Below are positions 21,864-31,136 of a DNA stretch of 40,302 bases, piece after piece. A program made the translations under genes and the position numbers. Below the pieces are notes generated by a model. That model saw only the letters and a program-made list of their open reading frames with translations. It made no database searches and had not been told where the DNA came from. Numbering within the stretch: the stretch's first letter is position 1; the number at the start of each line of letters is the position of its first letter. The stretch is from a virus, in the IMG/VR virus record IMGVR_UViG_3300005732_000015, positions 1 through 40,302 of that record; one strand, written 5' to 3'.

Positions 21864-22314
21864 TAAACATATCACTTACAAAGAGGCTACCAAAAGCAGA
21901 ACGGCTCAAAAGCGTGGGATAGACAACACTCCAAATGAGGAGCAGTTAGACTCTATGAAGCGAATTGCCGAGAAGATATTTGAACCTTTGAGAGAGGGAT
22001 TAGGTGGTAATCCAATCGCAATTACATCTTTCTTTAGAGGAAAAACACTCAATAGCGTTATTGGTGGTTCAAATACAAGCCAGCACGTTAGGGGCGAGGC
22101 TATGGATATTGATGCAGATGTTTTTGGCTATTCTTCAAATAAAGAGATATTCAACTACATACGAGAGAATTTAACATTCGATCAATTGTTGTGGGAATTT
22201 GGAGACGATAATAATCCTGCTTGGGTTCATGTATCATTGAAAGAGAATCACAATAGAGGTATGTGCTTGAAAGTAACACGCAATAATGGTAAAACTAATT
22301 ACACATTGATATGA
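21850..22314 (+). CDS. Peptidase M15-family endolysin
   Basis: A 154-residue protein with the M15A zinc-peptidase pattern: SQHVRGEAMDID (77-88), giving zinc ligands H79 and D86, and WVHVSL (125-130), giving the third ligand H127. FFRGKTLN just before it is the usual preceding strand. Such enzymes cut peptidoglycan cross-bridges (L,D or D,D peptide bonds), releasing the phage at lysis. The start overlaps the holin-like gene, and the next membrane gene overlaps its stop (ATGA). No signal peptide, so export relies on the holin. Confidence 0.9.
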   Translation: MEKISKHITYKEATKSRTAQKRGIDNTPNEEQLDSMKRIAEKIFEPLREGLGGNPIAITSFFRGKTLNSVIGGSNTSQHVRGEAMDIDADVFGYSSNKEIFNYIRENLTFDQLLWEFGDDNNPAWVHVSLKENHNRGMCLKVTRNNGKTNYTLI

Positions 22315-22607
22315 CACCAATAATGATTTTGTTCTTAGGGTGCTTTGTCGGGGCAATTTTATTCGCCATGAATCCTGAAAAGGGTTTTTTAAGAAGATTG
22401 AGAAAGCATTTGCAACCTTGCAACCCATGCGCATTGTTTAGCCTATCAGTAATAGCAATAGCAGGAGTGTATATTTATGAATTCATTTCAGCACTATACT
22501 TTGGCGGTTTAACAGGATTGGCATTTGAGAACTTTAGCAACTATGTAAAGGAGTTGTTTGTTATTTGGGGAATCAGCAACGTAGTATTCAGATTTACTGG
22601 AGGGTAA
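22311..22607 (+). CDS. Membrane protein in the lysis cassette, second holin candidate
   Basis: A 98-residue protein with two to three hydrophobic segments: MILFLGCFVGAILFAM (5-20), ALFSLSVIAIAGVYIYEFIS (41-60) and a weaker one near 80-95. A basic loop between them (GFLRRLRKHLQ) would be cytoplasmic. It overlaps the endolysin stop, supporting a lysis function. With 21648-21863 it may form a holin/antiholin pair; this is inference. Confidence 0.55.
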   Translation: MTPIMILFLGCFVGAILFAMNPEKGFLRRLRKHLQPCNPCALFSLSVIAIAGVYIYEFISALYFGGLTGLAFENFSNYVKELFVIWGISNVVFRFTGG

Positions 22608-22610
22608 ATA

Positions 22611-23483
22611 ATGGGAGTAGGTAATTACAACGACATAATAAGGTCAAATATTCTAAGGTTTCCAAGCCAAGATATTCAAGGCGAAAAGGCGGTAATGCTT
22701 GGTGATGATGGCTTATTGGAGTTGTTTGACACTACCCAATTTGACAACCTAAAAAGATATTTAGGCGTTACCCAAAGGAGTGTTGGTCAGGGCGTTGATG
22801 TTGTTCGTGCAGGAGTGTTTAGAACCACTTTAGCCAATGGGTTTTACTATTCAGATGAGTTTGGGAACTTGGTAAACTTGCTACCTCCTACATCCGTTAC
22901 CCACTTAATTGGAGAGGTTAGAGATGGTTGGTTTGTGCTTAATGACAGTAAAGATAGCCTTGTAATCAACAACACTTTTTCCAACATCATAGGAGAGCCA
23001 CAAGTCTTTAATCCAACTGAATTAGTAAGCGATGTGTTTAGTCTATCAGGAAGCGGTTTAATAGCCTTTGTCGCTATCAATGGTCAATCACTAAAGCCAA
23101 GTGAATATAACTTAGTAGGAAGTGATTTAACTATCACTCCTGAAAATGGGTTTTTCTCATTGCTTGATGAGGTGTTAGTATTGCAGCAAACAACCAGTGT
23201 TGCAATTGTAGGTTTCAATTTTGAGTATGTATCTAAAACCGCCAACTACTCAATGGATGGTAGTGAATATACAGTTGACTGTACTGATAACACATTTACA
23301 GTAACGACTCCCGATGCTGCCACCAATACTGGCAAGGTATTCAATATAAAAAATAGTGGCTTTGGAATCATATCGGTAACGGCTTTTGGAGCGCAAGATA
23401 TTGATGGACAAACAACGATAATATTAACTAACGGAGAGAGTTTAAATATTCAATCCACGGGAGTAAACTTCATTATACTATGA
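22611..23483 (+). CDS. Tail appendage/fibre protein
   Basis: A 290-residue protein, beta-rich and with no membrane segment. Its C-terminal 75 residues (YTVDCTDNTFTVTTPDA, then GKVFNIKNSGFGIISV and DIDGQTTIILTNGESLNIQS) match a beta motif common in phage tail-fibre and baseplate appendage proteins that end in a short knob. The N-terminal 100 residues (MGVGNYNDIIRSNILRFPSQ) probably attach to the virion. It overlaps the next appendage gene at its stop. Confidence 0.6.
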   Translation: MGVGNYNDIIRSNILRFPSQDIQGEKAVMLGDDGLLELFDTTQFDNLKRYLGVTQRSVGQGVDVVRAGVFRTTLANGFYYSDEFGNLVNLLPPTSVTHLIGEVRDGWFVLNDSKDSLVINNTFSNIIGEPQVFNPTELVSDVFSLSGSGLIAFVAINGQSLKPSEYNLVGSDLTITPENGFFSLLDEVLVLQQTTSVAIVGFNFEYVSKTANYSMDGSEYTVDCTDNTFTVTTPDAATNTGKVFNIKNSGFGIISVTAFGAQDIDGQTTIILTNGESLNIQSTGVNFIIL

Positions 23484-24247
23484 GCAACTTAACCGACAAT
23501 TGGGCAATCAAACAAGCCATATTGCAAATACAAGGTGATTATGGGGACATTGTTAGTGTTGATGCTAAGAAGAAACGACTGTTGAAATTTGGCAGGAATC
23601 CCGACATTGATACTACTAACTTTGAAACTATTTGGTATATTGGAGGAATTGAAACCTACCCAACGGCAAACACTATTGATGAGTTTAGGAGCGATAGCGG
23701 TTCAGATACCCAATCGATAACAATTGAAGGCCATACGATTGACGGCAGCGGAGATTTTACATTTGTAGTTCAAACAGTAACTTTAAACGGCACATCTTGG
23801 GAATCATTAACAACCCCATTAGCAAGAGCGTCAAGGTTATATAATAACGATTCTGTTGACTTTAATGGTAATGTTCAAGTTAGGGATAATAGCACTGGGG
23901 ATATTCATTTAAGCGCACCTTCAGGAATAGCGAACAACCAGTCTTTAAAGTGCAGCACAACTATTTCCAAAGACGACTATTACATAATCACTCAAGTAGG
24001 CGGTGGTGCATTAAAGTCAAGTGCAACGGAGGTAGAGTTTAGGCTAAAAGTCAGATTGAAAGGCAAGGTTTTCAGAACATATTTCCCATTTTCGTCAAGC
24101 ACAAGCGGAAGTGGTAGGGCAATAACTTTAGACCCTCCAATCATTATTCCTAAAAATTCAGATGTTAGGATAGATGCCTTAGCGAATAATAACAACACTC
24201 CCGTAGAAGCCTTTTTTAATGGGTATTTAGCAAGTATAGTAGGATGA
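23480..24247 (+). CDS. Virion surface/appendage protein
   Basis: A 255-residue protein of the type seen in many marine tailed phages. Visible pattern: FETIWYIGGIETYPTANT (about 50-68), TVTLNGTSWESLTTPLARAS (about 106-125), an RDNSTGDIHL stretch and a C-terminal PPIIIPKNSDVRIDAL. I recognise the arrangement as an abundant marine phage structural family but cannot give its exact role; tail-side decoration or fibre is likely. It overlaps both neighbouring appendage genes. Confidence 0.5.
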   Translation: MSNLTDNWAIKQAILQIQGDYGDIVSVDAKKKRLLKFGRNPDIDTTNFETIWYIGGIETYPTANTIDEFRSDSGSDTQSITIEGHTIDGSGDFTFVVQTVTLNGTSWESLTTPLARASRLYNNDSVDFNGNVQVRDNSTGDIHLSAPSGIANNQSLKCSTTISKDDYYIITQVGGGALKSSATEVEFRLKVRLKGKVFRTYFPFSSSTSGSGRAITLDPPIIIPKNSDVRIDALANNNNTPVEAFFNGYLASIVG

Positions 24248-24924
24248 AACCAATAGAAGAGAATCAAATAGAAAGGGGATTAGTTCCTTTGGGTAGCATA
24301 TTACCTTATAGATTCAGTGTAATACCTGCTAAATTTCTATTGCTTGACGGCTCTACTTATAATGTTGATGACTACCCTTTACTTGGCGCTTTGTATGGTG
24401 GCTCTCCAGGGGGGACATTTGACGTTGACGATTACCGAGACTTGCCTATTTGGGGAGCAGGATCAAATGCCGTTGGAGATGTAGTTGGTAGTGATACAGT
24501 TGATTTATCGCATACACATTCAACAAGTGGCAGCACCTCTACCGATGGGGAGCATGGGCATACTACTTCAGGTACTACCTCAACCGATGGCGACCACAAC
24601 CATACAACAAGCGGCACAACGTCCACCGATGGTGACCATAACCATGATACAACAGTTCCGTCAAGAAACGCATCTTTAATAGGTATTGGATTAGGGGCGG
24701 TTGGTCAAAACGGAACATTTACATCAACAACAGACGGCGACCATTCTCATACAACATCGGGAACAACATCCACAGATGGCGACCACTCGCACACAACAAC
24801 TGGAACGGCTGCTGACAATGGCGACCATTCGCATACTACATCAGGGACAACAGATAGCCAATTAGGTTCAACCGATAAAAGACCAAGAAGAGGACACGTT
24901 AACTGGATAATTAGAGCGTTATGA
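24244..24924 (+). CDS. Tail-collar fibre with HxH metal-binding repeats
   Basis: A 226-residue protein. The N-terminal 80 residues form a phage tail-collar domain (LGSILPYRFSVIPAKFLLLD; DYPLLGALYGGSPGGTFDVDDYRDLP). Residues 85-200 contain seven HxH motifs (HTH, HGH, HNH, HNH, HSH, HSH, HSH), most set in a repeated DG-[DE]-H-x-H-T-T-[ST]-GT unit. These resemble the metal-coordinating HxH turns in the tip of T4 gp37. The C-terminus ends RRGHVNWIIRAL. Likely a trimeric fibre with a row of bound Fe or Zn ions, acting in adsorption. An insertion of about 25 residues interrupts the array. Confidence 0.75.
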   Translation: MKPIEENQIERGLVPLGSILPYRFSVIPAKFLLLDGSTYNVDDYPLLGALYGGSPGGTFDVDDYRDLPIWGAGSNAVGDVVGSDTVDLSHTHSTSGSTSTDGEHGHTTSGTTSTDGDHNHTTSGTTSTDGDHNHDTTVPSRNASLIGIGLGAVGQNGTFTSTTDGDHSHTTSGTTSTDGDHSHTTTGTAADNGDHSHTTSGTTDSQLGSTDKRPRRGHVNWIIRAL

Positions 24925-25097
24925 TGAAGCAAATAGCAATTATTAGGGATTCAAATAATAAATCTTTAGCATCTCCAAAATGGATATATTCTATGACTGA
25001 CGCAGAAGAAGTGACCTCTGTTAATGCCGAAATTGAACAATATTTAAAAGCAAACCCAACGCATTATGTTATCTTTGGGAATATATGGGTTGAGTAA
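24921..25097 (+). CDS. Small protein of the tail operon (58 aa)
   Basis: An ORF of 58 residues starting MMKQIAIIRDSNNKSLASPK and ending THYVIFGNIWVE. Its ATG overlaps the preceding stop (ATGA; the second ATG at 24924 is an alternative start), and its own stop TAA overlaps the next ATG as TAATG. That tight coupling on both sides strongly supports a translated gene. No motif recognised; a small tail or chaperone accessory is possible. Confidence 0.65.
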   Translation: MMKQIAIIRDSNNKSLASPKWIYSMTDAEEVTSVNAEIEQYLKANPTHYVIFGNIWVE

Positions 25098-25723
25098 TGA
25101 TAAAAGTTGACGGGAAATATCATATTTGCGAGAATATAGAGGACTTGAATATTTGCAGATTTATAGAAATGCAGGTTTATTCAAAACTCGAAAGGCATTA
25201 TAATGACATTTTCTCACTACTTATTTACATTGAAGGGGAAGATGCAAGCCGAACAGATGAAAGCCGCTTAAAAGAGCGTCAAAACCGATTTGAAGTGATG
25301 GGGCATTACCGAATGAACCCCGTACAAAAGGCGAAAGAGTTTTTAAAAGAATCTCAAAAGCAATTACAACACATTTTTCCTACTGATTTTCAAACGGATG
25401 ACTTCCTTACTGACCAAATTAGGCAGTATTTAATCGCCAAATTAGAGGTGTTTAGTTTAGACTCCTTTTTGAGTGAGGAAAGCATAGCCAAATTGCAAGA
25501 GATTTCAGATATTCTAAATGCTGAATTGGACGAAACCCAAGACCCAAGTGTAAAGGAAATTTATCAATCATTTGAAAGCCTTTGCTTTTTTGTGAGCCAA
25601 GCAGATAGCACCATAACCACTCCCGAATTAAAGAAACTAAGCGTTTACGACTTCTATACTTACAAGATGAACGTCATGGAGAAGATAAAAACGCAGCAAA
25701 AACAACTAAAGAAACATGGCTGA
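25097..25723 (+). CDS. Tail assembly chaperone candidate
   Basis: A 208-residue acidic/helical protein directly upstream of the tape-measure gene, with the two genes overlapping by 8 bases. That slot usually belongs to the tail assembly chaperone. It begins MIKVDGKYHICENIEDLNIC and has a charged central region (RNRFEVMGHYR-like segments; DEFLTDQ-type helices). I looked at its 3' end for the slippery heptamer of the classic gpG/gpGT frameshift and found no convincing one, so the assignment rests on position. Confidence 0.5.
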   Translation: MIKVDGKYHICENIEDLNICRFIEMQVYSKLERHYNDIFSLLIYIEGEDASRTDESRLKERQNRFEVMGHYRMNPVQKAKEFLKESQKQLQHIFPTDFQTDDFLTDQIRQYLIAKLEVFSLDSFLSEESIAKLQEISDILNAELDETQDPSVKEIYQSFESLCFFVSQADSTITTPELKKLSVYDFYTYKMNVMEKIKTQQKQLKKHG

Positions 25724-28700
25724 TAAGGTAATAGTTCCCGTTGTCCTCGACCTTGACCAGCAGAGCGTCAACGATGTCATAAAGAAATTAGCTTCAATCG
25801 GATCAAGTAGCGATGCCTTTGGTGGTTTGGCTAATGAGGCAAAGAAAGGGATTGAGGAATTAGAGGAAGAAATTAAGCGGCTCAAGAAAGAGTTAAACAC
25901 GGCTTTTGATACGTCAAAAATCGGGGCTTATTCTGATATGGTTGATGGCTTAACCGACTCACAAAAGGAGAACGTAAAGCAAGCGCAAAAGGTTGTTGAT
26001 AGTTATGACACTCAACAAGAAGCGGTATCTGCATTAGATGCTGAGATAAGGCAACTTCAAAACGATATAAAGGCAGGTAAGAAAGCGCAGGACACGCTGA
26101 TAGACTTGAATCAAAAGGGAACGGACTCTTATGAGCAGTTAAATAAGGAGATTGCCGATAATATTGTAAAGCAGAAATTACTAAGAGAGGAAAAGAAGCG
26201 TCTTGAGAAGTCAGTCAATAGAGAGATAAAAGCGGCAACATCTTTAAAGGGTAGTTATAATGATTTAGTAGCGCAGACTAATGTACTAAGGAATACAGTA
26301 AAGGATTTCAGGGTTGGAGTAGATGGAACAGAGGAAGATTTACGAAGCCTACAACAACAGATTCGAGAAAACAATACTGAGTTAAAGGAATTTGATAAGC
26401 AGTTAGGCGACAACTTTAGGAATGTTGGTAATTATTCGGATGGGATAAAGACGGCTATTTTAGAAAGTGAGGGATTTGGAGAGGTTACTGGTGTACTTGG
26501 TGGGGTATTGACAAAGGTTTCTTTGATTTACGGAACACTTAAAGACAACTTAGAAAACGCTAAGAATGAAGCAGCAGCATCAGCAAAGACATTTAAGATA
26601 TTTGGCAAGTCCGTAAACGTAAGCACAAAGGCGGTTAAGGTTTTAAATGTAGCGTTAAAGGCAAGTATTATAGGTGCTATTATTGCAGCGGTTACATTGC
26701 TTGGTAGGGCATTCTCAACAAGTTCAGATGGCGCGTCAAGGTTAGAGGCTATCATGCTTAGTGCAGGAGATGCTTTTACCATAGTATCTAATGCCTTTAC
26801 AGAATTTGCCACCAACATATTCAACGTAATCCCTGCTATAATTGAGGGGTTCAAATCAATATCGGTAACAGTTAATCAATTTGGAATACCTAATGGGGTA
26901 ACCTCAGACTTTAGCAAGTTAAAAGAAGCTATTAGCGGAATAACGAACCCAACCAAAAAAGCAAGAGAGCAGCTTAATGGATTGTACGATGCGAATATTG
27001 ACTTTATCAATTCCCAAAAAGCACTCCAACAAGAGATAGCGAGGTCAGCAGTTGAGATTGCTAAACTTGGAAAGATAGAGGAGGAACTTGCGGAACTTGC
27101 AGGGGATGCCACCATAGCACTTGACGAGCAAAGAAAGTTTGCAATGCTATCCATCAAAGCCAGTCAAGACAGACTTAACGAAGAGATTAGAATTGCCCAA
27201 AAGGAAAAGGATTTAATTTCTGAACGTAGGAAAGATAGAGAGGCAAGGCTTGGAGCAGATAATGTTGAGGTAAAGGAACTCGTTAAGCAGGAAAATGAAT
27301 TGCTCGCAGTAGTAATTGAGAAGCAACAAGAAAGGTCAGTTCTTGAGTTGCAAAGGGCAAGGGAACTAAGACAGATCAACCAAGATATATTTGAGCAAGA
27401 TTTAGACTTCTTATTAGACTTCTTTGATAAACGTAAGGGGATAATTGAGAACTCCATTGCAGATGAAACAAAGTCATTTGCAGAAAGAAATGCCCTACTT
27501 CAAAAACTAAGAGAGGATAACGATAAGAACTTCCAAAAGGAAACAGAATTATTCGTTAAGCTTGCGAATGAGCAAATAGATTCAAGTGAGGAAGTATTAG
27601 CCGCGGCAAGAAAAAGAGTTGCCGAGTCTAAGAACAGGTCAGCAGAAGAACAACAAATTGCAAAGGATGAACTCAAACAAGTGCAGGGGGTTATTGCAGC
27701 GCAAAAGAAAGTCCAAGACCAATTTGCAACCTTAGACTTTGAAGCCTTAGTAAAAGAGGAAGATGCAGAGCAATTAAGGGAGTTTATAAGGCTATTAGGG
27801 CAAGCAGAAATACCAACCGCACGTCTTAGCGAAGTTATCCGGGAGCAACAACAAATCAGGTTAGACAACGAGGTAACACAAAAGGAATTAAACGCAGAGC
27901 AAATTGAAATCCGTAAGCAACTAACAGAAAAGATAGAGGACTTACTTGCTGAAAATATTGAGGATGAAACCGATGCTGCCACCGCAGTTGAGAAGATCAG
28001 ATTCGAGAGAGCCAAAAAGGAAATTGAAATTGAATATGGTAAACTTGGAGATTTAGAAGCGGTCCAAAAGGCAATAGAGGAACTCGAAAAGCAGCACGTT
28101 AGGAACTTAGAAGAAATACAAATAGATGCCATTGCAAGGCGAGAGGATAGAGCCGATTCTGAGGAAGAGTTGGAAATATTACGAGCCAAAAACGCAGTAA
28201 ATGCCAACATCAAAAGCGCAAAGAAACGTGAGGAAGCCATTGCAGCCATTGAAGAGAAAGCACTTGCCGACAAGATAAAACGTAAAGAGGAAGAGATTGA
28301 AGCCTTGATTAAGGTTGCAGGCGAGGGTAGTGATGAGGTGTTACAAGCCGAAATAGAGTTGGAAAAACTAAAGCAAACTCAACTACTCGAAGAACAAAAG
28401 AAAGGTCAAAATAACCGATTAGCAGAGGGAGCGCAATTTGCCGCTGATGCTTTAGGTATTGCAGCCGAACTAAGCCGAAAGGAACAAGAAAGGCTACAAA
28501 AAGAACTGGATGTCCAAAAGGAAAACGTAGAAGCACAGAGAAAACTTGCTCAAGAAGGTGCTGCGAATACTCTTGCCTTTGAAGAAGCAGAAGCAGATAA
28601 GAGAGCGCAAAGGTTATTGGAGGAACAAAAGCGAGAGCAAAGGATTCTAAAAGCCAAAGCCATATTTGAGTTATTCAATTCATTTGTTTCACAAGGGGAT

Positions 28701-29195
28701 GGAGCAGCCACTGCCACGGCAAAAGCAATAGCAGGAACGGCAATAGTAGAAGCAGCCGCAAAACTTGGAGAAGGTACACATGGAACAGTTGCAGATGAGG
28801 TTGCTCGCCAACAAGGTCACATAGATAGCCGAGGGATTTCCAAAGGGCGTAAGCACTCGCAAGGCGGTTTCTTAGTTGAGTTTGAGGGAAGTGAGGGAGT
28901 TCTTTCAGGTCAAGAAATGGCAAACTTGGGACTTAAAAACTTCATGGCTATTAAGAAATTAGCCAATAGAGGGCGAATAGGATTGGATATTTTAGACCAA
29001 GAGAGTAACATTAAGAATGAAAGCCGTAAGGCAGATGTTGCCATGCGTAGTTATGATTTAAAGGGAGTGTTCCAACAAGCACAAGCACCGGTCATTCACA
29101 AGTCAGAAATTACCGCAGCAGGAGACTACATCGACACGAAAATTGAGAAAGGATTTAAGAAGATAACGGCTAAAAAGAGAACTAACCTAAGATGA
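25716..29195 (+). CDS. Tape-measure protein
   Basis: A 1,159-residue protein dominated by long Glu/Lys/Gln/Leu coiled coils (for example about 15-260 and 440-940), with an Ala/Gly-rich hydrophobic block around residues 311-335 (KASIIGAIIAAVTLLGRAFS), as is usual for the membrane-inserting part of tape measures. It sets tail length and guides DNA entry; by the usual rule of about 0.15 nm per residue it implies a tail of roughly 170 nm, typical of a siphovirus. No lysozyme or peptidase motif is visible. It overlaps both the chaperone-position gene and the first tip gene. Confidence 0.85.
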   Translation: MADKVIVPVVLDLDQQSVNDVIKKLASIGSSSDAFGGLANEAKKGIEELEEEIKRLKKELNTAFDTSKIGAYSDMVDGLTDSQKENVKQAQKVVDSYDTQQEAVSALDAEIRQLQNDIKAGKKAQDTLIDLNQKGTDSYEQLNKEIADNIVKQKLLREEKKRLEKSVNREIKAATSLKGSYNDLVAQTNVLRNTVKDFRVGVDGTEEDLRSLQQQIRENNTELKEFDKQLGDNFRNVGNYSDGIKTAILESEGFGEVTGVLGGVLTKVSLIYGTLKDNLENAKNEAAASAKTFKIFGKSVNVSTKAVKVLNVALKASIIGAIIAAVTLLGRAFSTSSDGASRLEAIMLSAGDAFTIVSNAFTEFATNIFNVIPAIIEGFKSISVTVNQFGIPNGVTSDFSKLKEAISGITNPTKKAREQLNGLYDANIDFINSQKALQQEIARSAVEIAKLGKIEEELAELAGDATIALDEQRKFAMLSIKASQDRLNEEIRIAQKEKDLISERRKDREARLGADNVEVKELVKQENELLAVVIEKQQERSVLELQRARELRQINQDIFEQDLDFLLDFFDKRKGIIENSIADETKSFAERNALLQKLREDNDKNFQKETELFVKLANEQIDSSEEVLAAARKRVAESKNRSAEEQQIAKDELKQVQGVIAAQKKVQDQFATLDFEALVKEEDAEQLREFIRLLGQAEIPTARLSEVIREQQQIRLDNEVTQKELNAEQIEIRKQLTEKIEDLLAENIEDETDAATAVEKIRFERAKKEIEIEYGKLGDLEAVQKAIEELEKQHVRNLEEIQIDAIARREDRADSEEELEILRAKNAVNANIKSAKKREEAIAAIEEKALADKIKRKEEEIEALIKVAGEGSDEVLQAEIELEKLKQTQLLEEQKKGQNNRLAEGAQFAADALGIAAELSRKEQERLQKELDVQKENVEAQRKLAQEGAANTLAFEEAEADKRAQRLLEEQKREQRILKAKAIFELFNSFVSQGDGAATATAKAIAGTAIVEAAAKLGEGTHGTVADEVARQQGHIDSRGISKGRKHSQGGFLVEFEGSEGVLSGQEMANLGLKNFMAIKKLANRGRIGLDILDQESNIKNESRKADVAMRSYDLKGVFQQAQAPVIHKSEITAAGDYIDTKIEKGFKKITAKKRTNLR

Positions 29196-30913
29196 AAATA
29201 GAGGCTTTTATAGACAATCAGTTCGCACAACCGCAAGAGGAGTGGCGTGCTATGACCTTAGTAGCCGACTTTCAAACGGGTGAAAAGTCAATATCAGTAG
29301 AACAGATAGTTCTTGCAGGGGAAAACGCAAAGATTGCTAACCAATGGAGAGCCGATGGACTTGCACAAACCCGCCCCGGTATATTAGAGGGTATTCCTTT
29401 TAGATTAAAAATAGACGGCACAGAAGTCTTTAACGGCTGCTTTGATACATCAACTGCAACGTGGGAATGTGACGAAGTAAGCGGTGGTACTATTGCAAGA
29501 AAAGGATTTGATTTCTTAACCAAACGTGGAGAGAGTTTTAGATTTCCTTACCTAAGAAGTATTGGGACTATTACCCCTGATATGTACGTTCCAAAGAACT
29601 ATGTTGTAGGGCAATATCCAAAGGTTATCGAAATTCTATTTGCAGCCTTTACAATCTACTCTTTGACTCTTGAAATAATCAAGACAGTTAAGGAAGTTAT
29701 AAATGTTATATCCGCAACTTTTGGAGGTCAGTTAGGTATCTTCGAAGCCATTGCCCAGGGGGTTGCTTTAATAGCATACTTGGTTGGTTTGGTTGCAGCA
29801 ATTTCAGAGTTCATTAAGCAACTGATAGAACTTATATTCCCATTCGTTTACTATCACTATGCCATGAGAGTTAAGCAGCAGCTTGAACTTGGTTGTCAGC
29901 ATTTACAGTTAGGGTTTTCGAGTACCATTTTAGATGAATTTCCTAATTTATGTATAGAGCCTGCAAAAAATGTAGAGGGTGTTAAATTCGGCTTACAAAG
30001 TGACGATAGAGGCGAGTATGATGGAACACTATCAGAGTTGTTAAGATTAATGGCAGATATGTTTACTGCTGAAATTCAGGTAATAGATGGGGTGGTTTAC
30101 TTTGAGCAATGGCCATTCTATCAAAGCCTTTCGACTTACACACTACCACCAGTAAGAATAAGGTCAGATGAAACTAATGCTGATGAGATTCAAAGCAACT
30201 ACTTATTCTCATGGTCAAGAGACGCAGCCGACTTATGGAGTTATGAGGTAGTAGATGGCGTTAGGGTACAAGTAACGAGAGAACCGATAATAGTAGAGGA
30301 TCAAGCCAATGTGTTATTGGATGGATTGGATGAGAAAAGGATGCCTCTTGTATTGCCAAACGTAGTTAAGCAGGAGACTGAGTTAGATAAGATAATGCGT
30401 AAGGTATGGAACACGCTAAACAACGTAGTCAGCACAATCAAAGGAGTGATTAATACTATTGGCAAAGCCTTTGGCGGTGGAGGTAAGACATCGGAAGTTC
30501 CGAGGATACCAAACTTTGGAAGCATTGGAGCAGATAGGCAAGACACTCATTTCACTTCATTACCTCGTATCTTTATTGCAGGAGAAGAGGGACAAATAGA
30601 TTTGTCGAGTAACGATATACTGGCGGCAACACAACTGTATCAAGATTGGAATAGTATAAATTCACCTGTAACGTCAAAAGCCTTAAATTTGGGGAATCAA
30701 TGGGTGAGATATAGTCAGGTTGAAATAGAGATGTGTGCTGAGGACTTTTTTAAGTTATGCGACAACCACTATACAACTTATTTAGGTCAGCCAGCGAGAG
30801 TATTAAAAATAGATTGGAGTCCTTTTGAATATACTGCCAAAGTAGATTTTGAAGTAAATCAGAAGTACACGCACAATCTCAAAGAAACAATAAAAGCCAA
30901 TGGACAACTTTAA
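29192..30913 (+). CDS. Tail-tip/distal tail protein with hydrophobic centre
   Basis: A 573-residue protein just after the tape measure, the place of distal-tail and tail-hub proteins. The N-terminal 130 residues are beta-rich and likely attach to the tail tube (MKIEAFIDNQFAQPQEEWRA). Residues about 143-228 form an unusual hydrophobic/amphipathic segment (VIEILFAAFTIYSLTLEI; AQGVALIAYLVGLVAAISEF). A long C-terminal region includes a Gly-rich turn (KAFGGGGKTSEVPRIP). The hydrophobic stretch is atypical for a hub protein and may act in membrane contact during infection. Confidence 0.6.
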   Translation: MKIEAFIDNQFAQPQEEWRAMTLVADFQTGEKSISVEQIVLAGENAKIANQWRADGLAQTRPGILEGIPFRLKIDGTEVFNGCFDTSTATWECDEVSGGTIARKGFDFLTKRGESFRFPYLRSIGTITPDMYVPKNYVVGQYPKVIEILFAAFTIYSLTLEIIKTVKEVINVISATFGGQLGIFEAIAQGVALIAYLVGLVAAISEFIKQLIELIFPFVYYHYAMRVKQQLELGCQHLQLGFSSTILDEFPNLCIEPAKNVEGVKFGLQSDDRGEYDGTLSELLRLMADMFTAEIQVIDGVVYFEQWPFYQSLSTYTLPPVRIRSDETNADEIQSNYLFSWSRDAADLWSYEVVDGVRVQVTREPIIVEDQANVLLDGLDEKRMPLVLPNVVKQETELDKIMRKVWNTLNNVVSTIKGVINTIGKAFGGGGKTSEVPRIPNFGSIGADRQDTHFTSLPRIFIAGEEGQIDLSSNDILAATQLYQDWNSINSPVTSKALNLGNQWVRYSQVEIEMCAEDFFKLCDNHYTTYLGQPARVLKIDWSPFEYTAKVDFEVNQKYTHNLKETIKANGQL

Positions 30914-31136
30914 TAGCCAAAATGAGGTGCTTAACAAAGCATTAGAAGATTTGAAGAATGCGTCAAATCAATTAGGTAGCACATTAGATTCTGCATTAGA
31001 AGAGGCAGGAGTTTTAAAAATGGCAGGCGTTAAAGCCAAGTTCTACAACTTGAAAGATGGTTCAGTAATGATTACTTTTGATGGGCAAGCACCCAAAAAA
31101 GCGGCTCAGAAAATAATTAAAAAGCTAAAGCAATGA
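30900..31136 (+). CDS. Small tail-tip operon protein
   Basis: A 78-residue protein whose ATG lies 14 bases before the end of the tip gene, with its stop overlapping the next ATG. The N-terminal half is a Asn/Leu/Glu helix (NEVLNKALEDLKNASNQLGS) and the C-terminal half is a short beta segment plus a Lys-rich end (AAQKIIKKLKQ). Position suggests a small tail-tip assembly protein or chaperone for the giant downstream gene. No family recognised. Confidence 0.5.
   Translation: MDNFNSQNEVLNKALEDLKNASNQLGSTLDSALEEAGVLKMAGVKAKFYNLKDGSVMITFDGQAPKKAAQKIIKKLKQ

Noticed and set aside
24500-24850. Repeat array taken as a CRISPR or DNA-level tandem element
   Set aside because: The repeats are in-frame codons of HxH protein motifs within a tail fibre gene and lack spacer-like unique sequences of constant length.
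25600-25723. Programmed frameshift in the chaperone-position gene
   Set aside because: I searched the 3' end for an X-XXY-YYZ slippery heptamer with a downstream extended frame and saw no convincing one.
27500-28273. Long minus-strand ORF of about 257 codons opposite the tape-measure gene
   Set aside because: It is a shadow frame of the coiled-coil tape-measure gene: very rich in Ser, Ala, Phe and Leu, as expected from reverse-reading Glu/Lys codons, with no matching start context and on the wrong strand for the block.
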